A stretch of 64,000 bases of DNA from Streptomyces sp. 840.1. GTDB taxonomy: Bacteria; Actinomycetota; Actinomycetes; Streptomycetales; Streptomycetaceae. The notes beneath the pieces were generated by a model that was not told the DNA's origin, did no database searches, and worked only from the letters and a program-made list of their open reading frames with translations. Of the stretch, positions 42,026 through 51,500 are shown one piece after another. The stretch covers positions 5,260,001 to 5,324,000 of the forward strand of contig NZ_RJUU01000001.1 in assembly GCF_003751445.1 (NCBI RefSeq), in the 5' to 3' direction. The position numbers and the translations under genes are program-made. Every line of letters begins with the position of its first letter. The stretch's first letter is position 1.

Positions 42026-43681
42026 ATGACCACACGACCGCGCACGGCCGGGCGCCGTTCGCCCCGCCGGCGGGGAGCCGCCGTGCTCGCCGCGCTGGCC
42101 TCGGCCGCCCTGCTCGCGACGGGGTGCGCCGGCCCTCCCCGTATCGGAGCGGACGCGTCCTTCTTCGCCCTGTCCGAGGGCACACCCCGCGCCGGGGGCG
42201 ACATCGGCTCCTTCACCTGGGCCGTCTACGCGGAGCCGCTCACGCTCGACTACACCATGGCGTTCGACTACCCCCAGAACACGATCCTGTCCAACGTCTG
42301 CGAAAGCCTGATGCGCTGGACCCCGGGGCTCACCCTGGAGCCGGGGCTCGCCCGCAAGGCGTCGAACCCCGACCCCACCACCTGGGTCTACGACCTCCGC
42401 AAGGGGGTGCGCTTCCACGACGGACGGACCATGACCGCCGACGACGTGGTGTTCAGCCTGGCCCGGCAGACGGACCCCGACAACGCCGCCGCCTGGGCAC
42501 AGACCTTCCAGAACGTCGCCCGCGTGAAGAAGACCGGCCCCCTCCAGGTCACCGTCCGGCTGAAGAAGCCCGACTCCCAGTTCCCCCAGTACATGGCGAC
42601 CGCAGCCGGCGTCGTGGCGTCCAGGGCCGGCGTCGAGAAGGCCGGCCGGAACTACGGGACCACCGGCGGCCTCGCCTGCACCGGCCCCTTCGAACTCGGC
42701 ACCTGGCGCAAGGGCCAGTCCCTGGAACTCGACCGCTTCGACGGCTACTGGGGCCACCGGGCCAAGGCCGGAAAGGTGGTGTTCCGTTTCCTCACCGACG
42801 CCTCCGCCCGGACCAACGCCATGCTCAGCGGCGAGGTGGACGGCGGCTATCTCATTCCGACCGAGAGCTACGCCCGGCTGCGCGAGAGCGGCAACGGCAC
42901 CCTCTACTTCGGGGAGGGCCTCAGCACGGTCAACGTCAACATCACCAACATGAAGGGCCCGCTCGGGGACGTCCGCGTGCGACGCGCCCTGTCCCTGGCG
43001 CTGGACCGCTCCGGCTTCGTCACGGCCGGCCTCGGCGGCGGCGGGAGCCCTACCACCTCCGTCACCACCCGGGCCGCCTGGGCGGGCGCGTCGAAGCGGA
43101 TCAGGCAGTCCGCGTTCGGCGTACTGCCGCCGCCCGCACGGGACCTCGCGAAGGCCAGGGCGCTCATCGAGGAAGCCGGTGCCGGCGGGGCGCATCTGAC
43201 CGTCGCGACCAGCTCCATCGGCCAGGACGTCTCGCTCCTCGCCACCGCCGTCCAGGCGGCCGGCACACAGATCGGCCTGAACATCCGGCTCAAGTCGATC
43301 GCCCCCAACGCCTTCTCGGCACTGTTCACCGACCCCGGAGCGCGCGAGGGAATCGACATGTTCCCGCTCACCTACTACGAGTCGATCACCGACCCGCTCG
43401 ACCTGCTGACGAACTTCAGGACCGGCTCCTACCTGAACTTCGCCGGGTACAGCGACAAGCGCTACGACGAACTCGTCGACCGGGCCACCGCCGTCTACGA
43501 CCCCGACCGGCGCATGCGGATCGAGTCCGGGCTCCAGCGGCTCGCCGCCGAGCAGCTGCCGTGGATACCGGTCGCCGAGTGGCCCACCGCGGTCTTCCTC
43601 AACAAGAGGATCAGCGGCGCCCCCACCACCATCGCCTACATGTACTACCCGTGGGCCGCCGACGTGGGGGCCGCGTCGTGA
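42026..43681 (+). CDS. ABC transporter substrate-binding lipoprotein (peptide/nickel family 5)
   Basis: Protein of 551 residues. A basic start (TTRPRTAGRRSPRRRGAAVL) and hydrophobic stretch end in the lipobox LLATGC. The mature part is a family 5 binding protein: LTLDYTMAFDYPQNTILSNV, TTWVYDLRKGVRFHDGRTMT, VRRALSLALDRSGFV and NFAGYSDKRYDELVDRA. It supplies substrate to the two permeases encoded next (4-bp overlap). The family binds di/oligopeptides, nickel, opines or polyamine-like compounds. Placement after an agmatine deiminase favours a cationic, agmatine-related ligand, but nickel for the urease is a serious alternative. Confidence 0.85.
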   Translation: MTTRPRTAGRRSPRRRGAAVLAALASAALLATGCAGPPRIGADASFFALSEGTPRAGGDIGSFTWAVYAEPLTLDYTMAFDYPQNTILSNVCESLMRWTPGLTLEPGLARKASNPDPTTWVYDLRKGVRFHDGRTMTADDVVFSLARQTDPDNAAAWAQTFQNVARVKKTGPLQVTVRLKKPDSQFPQYMATAAGVVASRAGVEKAGRNYGTTGGLACTGPFELGTWRKGQSLELDRFDGYWGHRAKAGKVVFRFLTDASARTNAMLSGEVDGGYLIPTESYARLRESGNGTLYFGEGLSTVNVNITNMKGPLGDVRVRRALSLALDRSGFVTAGLGGGGSPTTSVTTRAAWAGASKRIRQSAFGVLPPPARDLAKARALIEEAGAGGAHLTVATSSIGQDVSLLATAVQAAGTQIGLNIRLKSIAPNAFSALFTDPGAREGIDMFPLTYYESITDPLDLLTNFRTGSYLNFAGYSDKRYDELVDRATAVYDPDRRMRIESGLQRLAAEQLPWIPVAEWPTAVFLNKRISGAPTTIAYMYYPWAADVGAAS

Positions 43682-44637
43682 ACTTCCTGAGATTCGCCCT
43701 GAGACGGACGGCGGAGATGGCCGCCACCCTCTTCGTCGCGTCGTTCGTGGTCTTCGGCGCGATGTACCTGGCACCTGGCAGCCCGGCCTCCTTCCTGCTC
43801 TCCGGCCGCTCCGCATCCCCCGACGCCATCGCCGCGATCAACGCCCAGTACCACCTGGACGACCCCTTCCACGTCCGGTACTTCCGCTGGCTCGGCGGCA
43901 TGCTGCAGGGCGACTTCGGAAGGTCCATCACCTACCGCACCGACGTCTCGCGCCTCCTCACCGACCGCCTCCCCACCACGTTGCTCCTGATCGCCATGGC
44001 GCTTCTCGTGGTCGTGAGCGTCGGCCTGCTGCTCGGCACGGTCGCGGCGGTACGGGGCGGTGCCACCGACAACGCCGTCCTCCTCACCACGACGATCGCC
44101 GTCGGCACCCCGTCCTTCGTCGCGGCCGTCCTGCTCCAGGGCCTGTTCGCCGTCAGGCTCGGCTGGTTCCCCAGCAGCGGTGCGGGCGACGGCTTCGCGG
44201 ACATGCTCCGGCACCTGGCCCTCCCGGCCCTCGCCCTCGCCCTCTACCTGATCGGCATGCTCGCCCGGGTCACCCGCTCGGCCATGCTGGAGGCACTCGA
44301 CAGCGAGCACGTCACCGTCGCCCGCAGCCGGGGCGTACCGGAACACCACGTCGTCCGGCGCCACGTCCTGCGCAACTCGCTGGGCACCGTACTGACCACC
44401 GGCGGCCTGATCGTCTCCACCCTGATGGTCTGCACGATCCTGGTGGAGACCGCGTTCAGCATCGGGGGCATCGGCCAGCTCCTCGAACTGGCCACCACCA
44501 CCAAGGACTTCCCGACCGTCCAGGCCATCTCGCTGATCATCGTCGCGCTGTTCATGGCCGTGAACCTCGTCGTCGACCTGGCGCTTCCCCTGGTCGATCC
44601 ACGGATCACCCTCGGCGTACGGGGGGCGGCCGCATGA
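43678..44637 (+). CDS. ABC transporter permease, DppB type
   Basis: Permease of 319 residues, GTG 43678 within GTGA. Six hydrophobic segments are visible, starting FVVFGAMYLAPGSPASFLLS with the family's APGDP-like motif as APGSP. The EAA loop MLEALDSEHVTVARSRGVPE contacts the ATPase. The partner permease follows with a 4-bp overlap. Confidence 0.88.
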   Translation: MNFLRFALRRTAEMAATLFVASFVVFGAMYLAPGSPASFLLSGRSASPDAIAAINAQYHLDDPFHVRYFRWLGGMLQGDFGRSITYRTDVSRLLTDRLPTTLLLIAMALLVVVSVGLLLGTVAAVRGGATDNAVLLTTTIAVGTPSFVAAVLLQGLFAVRLGWFPSSGAGDGFADMLRHLALPALALALYLIGMLARVTRSAMLEALDSEHVTVARSRGVPEHHVVRRHVLRNSLGTVLTTGGLIVSTLMVCTILVETAFSIGGIGQLLELATTTKDFPTVQAISLIIVALFMAVNLVVDLALPLVDPRITLGVRGAAA

Positions 44638-45491
44638 CCACCGTCCTCACCCGCCGCCCCGGCCTCGGCGCGATCCGGGCAGCGGCCGGCTCCCCGCTCC
44701 ACCTGATCTGCCTCGGCTTCGTCGCCCTCGTCGTCACCGCCGCCGCGGTCGCCCCCTGGGCCGCGCCCCACGCCCCCAACTCCGTGGACCTGGGCAGCGC
44801 GCTCGCCGGCCCCTCCGCCGGCCACTGGCTCGGAATGGACACGGCCGGCCGCGACACCCTGTCCCGGCTGCTCATCGGCGCCCGGACCTCGCTGCTCGGC
44901 CCGCTCGGCGTGGTCGTATTCTCCACCGTCGCGGGCGTCGCCGTCGGCACGGCCGCCGCATGGCGGGGCGGCTGGCTCGACTCCCTGCTCTCCCGCAGCA
45001 CCGAACTCGTCTTCGCGTTCCCCGGTCTGCTGCTCGCGATCCTCATCGTCTCCGTCTACGGAGAGGGGCTCCTCGCCCCCGTGACCGCCCTCGCCGTCGC
45101 CTACCTGCCCTACGTCAGCCGCCTGACCCGCTCCCTCGTCCTGGCCGAACGCCAACGCCCGTACGTCAGCGCCTACCTGGTCCAGGGCCACTCCGCACTC
45201 CAGATCTGCCTGCGCCACATCCTGCCCAACATCGCCCCCGTCGTCCTCGCCCAGTCCACCATCAACTTCGGCTACGCCCTGATGGACCTCGCGGGGCTCT
45301 CCTTCCTCGGCCTCGGAGTCCCCGCGCTCACCCCCGACTGGGGCCGCATGGTCTTCGACGGACAGACCGCCGTCCAGTACGGATACCCGCTCTCGGCGAT
45401 CCTGCCGTGCGCCCTCATCGTGCTCACCGTCGTCGCGTTCAACGTGGTCGGCGAACGCTGGGCCGACCGCGTGGCCAGGAGGGACGGATGA
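44634..45491 (+). CDS. ABC transporter permease, DppC type
   Basis: Permease of 285 residues, ATG 44634 overlapping the dppB-type gene. PSAGHWLGMDTAGRDTLSRL is the conserved N-terminal periplasmic motif (HxLGTDxxGRDxxSR) of DppC proteins. The EAA-type loop is YVSAYLVQGHSALQICLRHI. Membrane segments and length are normal. Confidence 0.88.
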   Translation: MTTVLTRRPGLGAIRAAAGSPLHLICLGFVALVVTAAAVAPWAAPHAPNSVDLGSALAGPSAGHWLGMDTAGRDTLSRLLIGARTSLLGPLGVVVFSTVAGVAVGTAAAWRGGWLDSLLSRSTELVFAFPGLLLAILIVSVYGEGLLAPVTALAVAYLPYVSRLTRSLVLAERQRPYVSAYLVQGHSALQICLRHILPNIAPVVLAQSTINFGYALMDLAGLSFLGLGVPALTPDWGRMVFDGQTAVQYGYPLSAILPCALIVLTVVAFNVVGERWADRVARRDG

Positions 45492-46465
45492 ACACACTCG
45501 ACATCCAAGGGCTGCGGATCACGCTGCCCGGCACCGCACGGCCGGTTCTCGACGGCGTCGACCTCACCGTCGCCGCCGGTGAGACCGTCGCCCTCGTGGG
45601 CGAATCCGGTTCCGGGAAGACCCTCACCTCACGCAGCGCGCTGCGGCTGCTGCCGGACCGCGCCGTCACCGAGGGCGCGGTCCGGGTCGCCGGGCACGAC
45701 GTACTCGCCATGGACGCGGGCCAGTTGCGCACCCTGCGTACCGGTACGGCGGCCATGATCTTCCAGGACCCGCGCGCCGCCCTCAACCCGCTGCGCCGCA
45801 TCGGTGACTTCCTCACCGAGAGCGTCGTCCTGACCGGGGTCATGAACCGGGCGGACGCGACGGCCCGCGCCACCGGACTGCTCCAGCAGGTCGGCCTGGA
45901 CGCGTCGGCGCTGCACCGGTACCCGAGCGAGGTCTCCGGCGGCATGCTGCAACGCGTCATGATCGCGGCCGCCCTGATGGGGGAGCCCGCGCTGCTCCTC
46001 GCGGACGAGCCGACCACCGCGCTCGACGTCACCACCCAGGCCGAGGTCATCGCCCTGCTCGGCCGGCTGCGCCAACGCCACCGTACCGGGCTGCTGTTCG
46101 TCACCCACGACCTCGACCTGGCCGCAGCCATCAGCGACCGCGTCTACGTCATGTACGCCGGACGCATCGTCGAGAACGGTCCCGCGGCCGCCCTCTTCGC
46201 CCGCCCCCGGCACCCGTACACGGCGGGCCTGCTCGCCTCCACCCCCCGCCTCACGGCACCGGGCGGCAGGCTCGCCGCGATCCAGGGGCAGCCCCCCGAC
46301 CTGCGCACGGCCCCGGCTGGCTGCGCCTTCGCCGCCCGTTGCCCGCTCGCCACCGAGATCTGCGACGAGCGGGTCCCCGACTCACGGACCGCGCCCGGCC
46401 GGCCCGCCCACCACGCCGCCTGCCACCACAGCGACCGGCTCCCGAAGGGTGCCATCGATGCCTGA
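45488..46465 (+). CDS. ABC transporter ATPase, DppD type
   Basis: ATPase of 325 residues, 4-bp overlap upstream. Walker A GESGSGKT, Q-loop IFQDPRAALNP, Walker B LLLADEPTTALD and switch VTHDLDLAA are present. The signature reads VSGGMLQR, with Met and Leu where LSGGQxQR is usual; SGGM is known in DppD proteins. The C-terminal oligopeptide-transporter extension has CAFAARCPLATEICDERVPD, a cysteine-rich motif that binds an Fe-S cluster in some relatives. Confidence 0.88.
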   Translation: MNTLDIQGLRITLPGTARPVLDGVDLTVAAGETVALVGESGSGKTLTSRSALRLLPDRAVTEGAVRVAGHDVLAMDAGQLRTLRTGTAAMIFQDPRAALNPLRRIGDFLTESVVLTGVMNRADATARATGLLQQVGLDASALHRYPSEVSGGMLQRVMIAAALMGEPALLLADEPTTALDVTTQAEVIALLGRLRQRHRTGLLFVTHDLDLAAAISDRVYVMYAGRIVENGPAAALFARPRHPYTAGLLASTPRLTAPGGRLAAIQGQPPDLRTAPAGCAFAARCPLATEICDERVPDSRTAPGRPAHHAACHHSDRLPKGAIDA

Positions 46466-47255
46466 GCACGTACTCGAAGCGACGGACGTCCGGCGCGCCT
46501 ACGGAGCCGTCCGGGCCGTGGACGGCGTCTCGTTCGTCCTGCCGGAGGGCGGCTCCCTCGGGATCGTCGGCGAATCCGGCTCCGGCAAGACCACCACCGC
46601 CCGGATCGTCGTCGGCCTGGAACGGGCCGACGCGGGCGAGGTCCGCGTCCGGGGCCGGTCCAGGACCGGCCGGGCACGGGGCCGGGCGCAGCGCCTCGCC
46701 CGCGCCCGCGAGGTCCAGATGGTCTTCCAGGACCCCTACCTCTCGCTCGACCCGAGGATCAGCGCACGGGCGGCCCTGCACGAAACCCTGCGCCTGCACT
46801 TCCCGCGCACGGACCACGCCGGACGCGTCCGCGAACTCCTGGACCAGGTCGGTCTGGGCGCACGGGCCGCCGAGGCGCTGCCCCGGCAGCTCTCGGGCGG
46901 GCAGCGCCAGCGCATCGCCATCGCCCGCGCCCTCGCGGTGGAGCCCGCCGTCCTCGTACTGGACGAAGCGGTCGCCGCGCTCGACGTGTCCGTGCAGGCG
47001 CAGATCCTCAACCTGCTCGCCGACATCCGTGAACAGACCTCGATCGGCTACCTGTTCATCACCCACGACCTCGGAGTAGTGCGCTGCGTCACCGACGAGG
47101 TGATCGTCATGCGGCGCGGCGCCGTCGTCGAGTCGGGCGCGACCGCCGAGGTGCTCGCACAGCCGCAGCACCCCTACACCCGGCTCCTGCTGGAATCGGT
47201 GCCGCGTCCCGGCTGGGACCCCGAAGCGATCGCGACGGCCCGCCGCACCCTGTGA
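46458..47255 (+). CDS. ABC transporter ATPase, DppF type
   Basis: ATPase of 265 residues, ATG 46458 with GAAGGG upstream, overlapping dppD by 8 bp. Walker A GESGSGKTT, Q-loop VFQDPYLSLDPR, signature LSGGQRQR, Walker B VLVLDEAVAALD and switch THDLGVVR are visible. The Walker B next residues are EAVAALD where EPTSALD is usual. The C-terminal extension is shorter than in classical DppF and lacks the Cys-rich motif. Confidence 0.87.
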   Translation: MPEHVLEATDVRRAYGAVRAVDGVSFVLPEGGSLGIVGESGSGKTTTARIVVGLERADAGEVRVRGRSRTGRARGRAQRLARAREVQMVFQDPYLSLDPRISARAALHETLRLHFPRTDHAGRVRELLDQVGLGARAAEALPRQLSGGQRQRIAIARALAVEPAVLVLDEAVAALDVSVQAQILNLLADIREQTSIGYLFITHDLGVVRCVTDEVIVMRRGAVVESGATAEVLAQPQHPYTRLLLESVPRPGWDPEAIATARRTL

Positions 47256-47342
47256 GGCCGCCGGACCAGCCCCCCAAAGCCAGCAAACCGCCCCCCGCGG
47301 AAAGCCCGCGCGCAGTGAGAACCCGCCACACAGGAGGCAGAA

Positions 47343-48512
47343 GTGAACGATCACGTTGTCGACCGCCCCTCAGTATCCGGTCCGAACAGGCGCAGGTTCC
47401 TGGCGGCCACGGGCCTGACCGCCGTCGGAGCGGCGCTGGCCGCGGCGACCCAGGGCCGGGCCGGCGCCGCGCCCCGCACACAGCGGACAGCCGCCCCGGC
47501 CGGCGCCTTCACCGTCCCGGCGGAGGACGCCCCGCACACCCGTACCTGGATGGCCTGGCCGGACAGCACCACGATCTGGGGCCGGTCCCTGCTCGCCGGG
47601 GTCCAGGCCGACATCGCGCTGATCGCGCGGACGGTCGCAAAGTACGAGCCCGTCGTCATGTGCGCCAACTCCGCGAGCGCCGCCAAGGCCCGGTCGATGT
47701 GCGGGGCCTTCGTCACCGTCATCACGTCCGTGCCGGTCGACGACTGCTGGATGCGTGACACCGGCCCGGTCTTCCGTACCGACGGCGCCGGCGGCCTGGA
47801 CGCGGTCGGCCTCAACTTCAACGGCTGGGGCAACAAGCAGACCCACGCCAAGGACGCGCGGGTCGCCGCCGGGATCGCCTCCTACGCCAAGGCGGCCTAC
47901 ACCTCCGCAGCCCTGGTGGGCGAGGGCGGCGCCGTCGAGCAGGACGGCCGGGGCACCCTCATGGCGACCCGCAGCAGTCTCGTCAACCGCAACCGGAACC
48001 CCGGAAAGACACAGCGCCAGCTGGAGACGGCCCTGTGCGACGCGTACGGGGCGTCCAAGGTCATCTGGTTCGACGGTGTGAACGGCCAGGACATCACCGA
48101 CGACCACGTGGACGCCACCTCACGGTTCCTGGCGCCGGGGGAGGCGCTCGTGCAGATGCCCCTGGCGTCGGACAACGACGTCTACGCCAAGGACGCGCGC
48201 CAGCAGTACCGGATCCTGACCGAGTCGACGACATCTGCCGGCGCCCCGATGGGCGTGGCTCAGCTCCAGGGACCCGACTACGGCAGGATCCGCTCCGGCG
48301 ACCCGGAGTTCCTCGCCTCCTACGCCAACTACTACGTGTGCAACGGCGCCGTCATCAGCGCCCAGTTCGGCGACACCGGGGCGGACACCGCCGCCAGGGC
48401 GACCCTGGGCCGGCTCTTCCCGGGCCGGACCGTCGAACAGCTCGACATCGACCGCCTGGGCACGGGCGGCGGCGGAATCCACTGCGTCACCCAGCAGCAG
48501 CCCCGCCCCTGA
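47343..48512 (+). CDS. aguA: Tat-exported agmatine deiminase
   Basis: Protein of 389 residues from GTG 47343, preceded by AGGAGGCAG. PNRRRFLAATGLTAVGAALA is a clear twin-arginine signal (RR-x-FL) followed by an Ala-rich segment. The enzyme domain has DDCWMRDTGPVF, NFNGWGNKQ, GEGGAVEQDGRG, ITDDHVDATSRF and GGGGIHC with the nucleophilic Cys. It resembles the exported paralogue at 35315 more than the cytoplasmic one (both have GQDITDxHVD). As the last gene behind the importer, it probably makes carbamoylputrescine outside the cell. Confidence 0.87.
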   Translation: MNDHVVDRPSVSGPNRRRFLAATGLTAVGAALAAATQGRAGAAPRTQRTAAPAGAFTVPAEDAPHTRTWMAWPDSTTIWGRSLLAGVQADIALIARTVAKYEPVVMCANSASAAKARSMCGAFVTVITSVPVDDCWMRDTGPVFRTDGAGGLDAVGLNFNGWGNKQTHAKDARVAAGIASYAKAAYTSAALVGEGGAVEQDGRGTLMATRSSLVNRNRNPGKTQRQLETALCDAYGASKVIWFDGVNGQDITDDHVDATSRFLAPGEALVQMPLASDNDVYAKDARQQYRILTESTTSAGAPMGVAQLQGPDYGRIRSGDPEFLASYANYYVCNGAVISAQFGDTGADTAARATLGRLFPGRTVEQLDIDRLGTGGGGIHCVTQQQPRP

Positions 48513-48546
48513 CCGCCCGCAGCGGTTGAGGAGGGAAGCGACGCGG

Positions 48547-48590
48547 GAGCGCCCCCGGTGCCGGTATCGGACCCGGCTCCGGGGGCGCTC
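48547..48590 (+). terminator. Hairpin terminator after the agmatine/ABC operon
   Basis: GAGCGCCCCCGG at 48547-48558 pairs perfectly with 48579-48590 around a 20-nt loop. It is 34 bp after the agmatine deiminase stop and 40 bp before the convergent membrane-protein gene. Confidence 0.7.
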
Positions 48591-48629
48591 TGCTCCGGCT
48601 CGTACGGCCGGGCCGTCGACCACGGGCGC

Positions 48630-49046
48630 TCAGCTCCGGTCGGTGCCGGCTTCCCGCCGCAGCCGGAACCAGACGACTCCGGCGACCGCCACGCCCAACA
48701 ACACGTAGAGCCGGCCCAGCCCGGCCGTGCCGTCGGGGCCGGACGCCGAGAGGACGCCCGCGCCGACGACGGCCACCACGGGGATCCAGGACCGGCTGCG
48801 CGGCCTGCGGATGCCCCGGCGGGCGCGGTTGCTCGCGATCAGAACCCAGGCGCCGATGGCCAGGGCGAGCCCGATGAGCGGGTACATCAGGCCCAGCCCC
48901 GTGTCACTTGGCCCCTGCAGGGCCACGGCGGCACCGAACATGACCGCGCACAACGGCGGCACCCAGCCGTCCAGGGGCCGGCTCCCCCGGGCGCGGGGGG
49001 ACCGGTGGGCTTGTCCGAGGCTGCTGGCGGCTTCCGCTGTGTCCAT
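48630..49046 (-). CDS. Hypothetical membrane protein
   Basis: Protein of 138 residues from ATG 49046 (ATG 49055 and 49070 are alternatives). Three to four hydrophobic segments are visible: WVPPLCAVMFGAAVAL, GLMYPLIGLALAIGAWVLIA, SWIPVVAVVGAGVLSASG and LYVLLGVAVAGVVWF, with Arg-rich loops between. No family is recognised. It is divergent from cobL. Confidence 0.65.
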   Translation of the reverse strand: MDTAEAASSLGQAHRSPRARGSRPLDGWVPPLCAVMFGAAVALQGPSDTGLGLMYPLIGLALAIGAWVLIASNRARRGIRRPRSRSWIPVVAVVGAGVLSASGPDGTAGLGRLYVLLGVAVAGVVWFRLRREAGTDRS

Positions 49047-49194
49047 GCCGGCCATTGTGGCAGTCGGCATTCGGCCGGTGGGGGTCGCGTTCCCGGTCCG
49101 GGGCCCGGTTCAGGGACCGGTCCGGTGCCAGGTCCCGGCGGCCGGATCGCGCCCGCAGGCCGGCCGTCCGCGCCGGGAGGCCGGGGGATCCTTC

Positions 49195-49275
49195 GTGCAC
49201 CTGCGCGTCACCCTCACCGACACACACGGGGCGCGGGTGAGCCAGACGGTCGTCCGCGCGTACGAGGTGCGCTGA
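49195..49275 (+). pseudogene. Secreted-peptidase C-terminal remnant
   Basis: Twenty-six codons, LRVTLTDTHGARVSQTVVRA then YEVR and TGA, resemble the C-terminal beta-strand of streptomycete secreted serine peptidases (LRVTxTDxxGNxVTQTVxRAY-type, from memory). The sequence upstream does not continue the protein. It lies in the 379-bp space between the membrane-protein gene and cobL. Confidence 0.4.
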
Positions 49276-49425
49276 GTCCCCGAGCCCCTGCTCCGGGCCC
49301 TCGGGCCGCGTACGTGACGAGGCGCGGCAGCGAAGGGGCGGCGCACCCACCTGGCCGGTGTCCTGACAAGGCCGGACAGTAGAGTTCGGGTGCGCCAGCC
49401 CCCCCCGAACACCGAGGTATCGTCC

Positions 49426-50727
49426 GTGACTCCCGAACCCGCCGACCGTCCCGTGCCGCCCGCAGTGAGCGTCGTGGGAATCGGAGCCGACGGCTGGTCC
49501 GGGCTGACCGACGCCTCGCGCCGCGAACTCATCGGTGCGCAGGTGCTGATCGGCGCCGAACGGCAGCTCGGCCTGCTCCCGCCGCAGTGCGCGGGACGGC
49601 GCGTCGCCTGGCCCTCGCCGCTGCGGCCGGCGGTCGCGGGCCTGCTCGCCGCGCACGCGGGGAGCAGGGTCGCCGTACTGGCCAGCGGCGACCCGATGTT
49701 CTACGGCATCGGCCGGGCGCTCACCGAAGAGCTCGGGGCGGACGGGCTGCGCGTCCTGCCGCACCCCTCGTCCGTCTCCTACGCCTGCGCCCGGGTCGGC
49801 TGGCCCGTCGAGGACACCGAGGTCGTCACGCTGGTGGGCAGGCCCGCCGCCCGGCTCGCGGCCGCCCTGCACGACGGCCGCCGGCTGCTGGTCCTCAGCG
49901 CGGACGCCGGCACCCCCGCCGTGGTCGCCGCGCTGTTGCGCGAACACGGCTTCGGGCCGAGCCCGTTGCGCGTCCTGGAACAGCTCGGCGGCGAGGGCGA
50001 AGCGTGTACCGAAGGGACCGCGGACACCTGGGCGCACCCACCCGGCGACCCGCTGAACGTGATCGCGGTCGAATGCCGCCCCGCCCCCGGAACCGTGCGT
50101 CTCGGCGCGGTGCCCGGCCTGCCCGACGAGGCGTACGAACACGACGGCCAGCTCACCAAGCGCCACATCCGGGCCGCCACCCTCGGCACGCTCGCACCGG
50201 CACCGGGCGAGCTGCTGTGGGACGTCGGCGGCGGTTCCGGGTCCGTGGCGATCGAGTGGATGCGCGTCCACCCCTCGTGCCGCGCGATCAGCGTGGAGCG
50301 CGACCCCGTGCGGGCCGAGCGCATCACCCGCAACGCCGCACACCTCGGGGTGCCCGCCCTGCGCGTGATCAGCGGCGGGGCCCCGGGGAGCCTCGCCCGG
50401 CTTCCCACGCCCGACGCCGTGTTCATCGGTGGCGGGCTGACCGTGCCCGGCCTGCTCGACGCCTGCTGGGAAGCGCTGCCGGCCGGCGGCCGGCTGGTCG
50501 CCAACACCGTCACGCTGGAGTCCGAGGCGCTGCTCACCGAGTGGTACCGCCGGCACGGCGGCGAGCTCGTTCGCCTCGCCGTCGCGCACGCCGTGCCGGT
50601 CGGCGGCTTCACCGGCTGGCGGCAGGCGATGCCGGTCACCCAGTGGTCGGTGCGCAAGCCCTCGGCCGGTCCGGCCGCGCGAGCCGCGGCGCAAACCCGT
50701 ACAGAACATTCAGGAGACAACAGATGA
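49426..50727 (+). CDS. cobL: Precorrin-6Y C5,15-methyltransferase (CbiE-CbiT fusion)
   Basis: Protein of 433 residues; GTG 49426 with GAGG 9 bp upstream. The N-terminal domain is a class III methyltransferase (VSVVGIGADGWSGLT, ASGDPMFYGIG, VLPHPSSVSYACAR). The C-terminal domain is a class I decarboxylating methyltransferase (LTKRHIRAATLGTLAPAPGE, LWDVGGGSGSVAIEWMR). It methylates C5 and C15 of the corrin precursor and decarboxylates the acetate side chain. cobM overlaps its end by 4 bp. Confidence 0.93.
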   Translation: MTPEPADRPVPPAVSVVGIGADGWSGLTDASRRELIGAQVLIGAERQLGLLPPQCAGRRVAWPSPLRPAVAGLLAAHAGSRVAVLASGDPMFYGIGRALTEELGADGLRVLPHPSSVSYACARVGWPVEDTEVVTLVGRPAARLAAALHDGRRLLVLSADAGTPAVVAALLREHGFGPSPLRVLEQLGGEGEACTEGTADTWAHPPGDPLNVIAVECRPAPGTVRLGAVPGLPDEAYEHDGQLTKRHIRAATLGTLAPAPGELLWDVGGGSGSVAIEWMRVHPSCRAISVERDPVRAERITRNAAHLGVPALRVISGGAPGSLARLPTPDAVFIGGGLTVPGLLDACWEALPAGGRLVANTVTLESEALLTEWYRRHGGELVRLAVAHAVPVGGFTGWRQAMPVTQWSVRKPSAGPAARAAAQTRTEHSGDNR

Positions 50728-51473
50728 CCGTGTACTTCATCGGCGCGGGTCCGGGTGCGGCCGACCTGATCACCGTGCGCGGCGCGCGTACGCTCGCCGC
50801 CTGCGGGGTGTGCCTGTACGCGGGCAGCCTGGTGCCCGCCGAACTCCTCGCCGAGTGCCCCCCGGACGCGCGGCTCGTGGACACCGCGCAGCTCGACATC
50901 GGACAGATCACGGCCGAGCTGACGGCCGCGCACGAGGCCGGTCACGACGTGGCGCGGCTGCACTCGGGCGACCCCTCGGTGTTCAGCGCGGTCAACGAGC
51001 AGATGCGGCGCCTCGACGAGGTGGGCGTCCCCTACGAGGTGATCCCGGGCGTGCCCGCGTTCGCGGCCGCCGCCGCGGCACTCAAGCGGGAGCTGACCGT
51101 GCCCACGGTCGGCCAGACCGTCATCCTCACCCGGATCGCCAACCGGGCCACGGCGATGCCCGAGGGGGAGGACCTGGCGACGCTGGGCCGCAGCGGGGCC
51201 CTGATCGTCCTGCACCTCGCCGCCAGGTACGTGGACCGGGTCGTCGACGAGCTGCTGCCGCACTACGGGGCCGACTGCCCGACGGCCGTCGTCGCCCTCG
51301 CCTCCCGCCCCGACGAGCTCATCCTGCGCGGACCCCTCGACGGCATCGCGGAGCAGGTGAAGGCGGCGGGCGTGATCCGTACCGCCGTCATCATGGTCGG
51401 CCGCACGCTCGGCGCCGACCAGTTCCGCGACAGCCACCTCTACTCGCCAGGACGCGACCGGCACGCCTGCTGA
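50724..51473 (+). CDS. cobM: Precorrin-4 C11-methyltransferase
   Basis: Protein of 249 residues, ATG 50724 with AGGAGA upstream. MTVYFIGAGPGAADLITVRG, CLYAGSLVP, LHSGDPSVFSAVNEQM and VIPGVPAFAAAAA are the conserved SAM and substrate motifs of CobM/CbiF. It adds the C11 methyl group. A hairpin at 51477-51500 follows. Confidence 0.93.
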   Translation: MTVYFIGAGPGAADLITVRGARTLAACGVCLYAGSLVPAELLAECPPDARLVDTAQLDIGQITAELTAAHEAGHDVARLHSGDPSVFSAVNEQMRRLDEVGVPYEVIPGVPAFAAAAAALKRELTVPTVGQTVILTRIANRATAMPEGEDLATLGRSGALIVLHLAARYVDRVVDELLPHYGADCPTAVVALASRPDELILRGPLDGIAEQVKAAGVIRTAVIMVGRTLGADQFRDSHLYSPGRDRHAC

Positions 51474-51476
51474 CAC

Positions 51477-51500
51477 ACCCGGCGGCACCGGACGCCGGGT
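51477..51500. terminator. Short bidirectional hairpin
   Basis: ACCCGGCG at 51477-51484 pairs with CGCCGGGT at 51493-51500 around 8 nt, between the convergent ends of cobM and cbiD. Confidence 0.5.
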
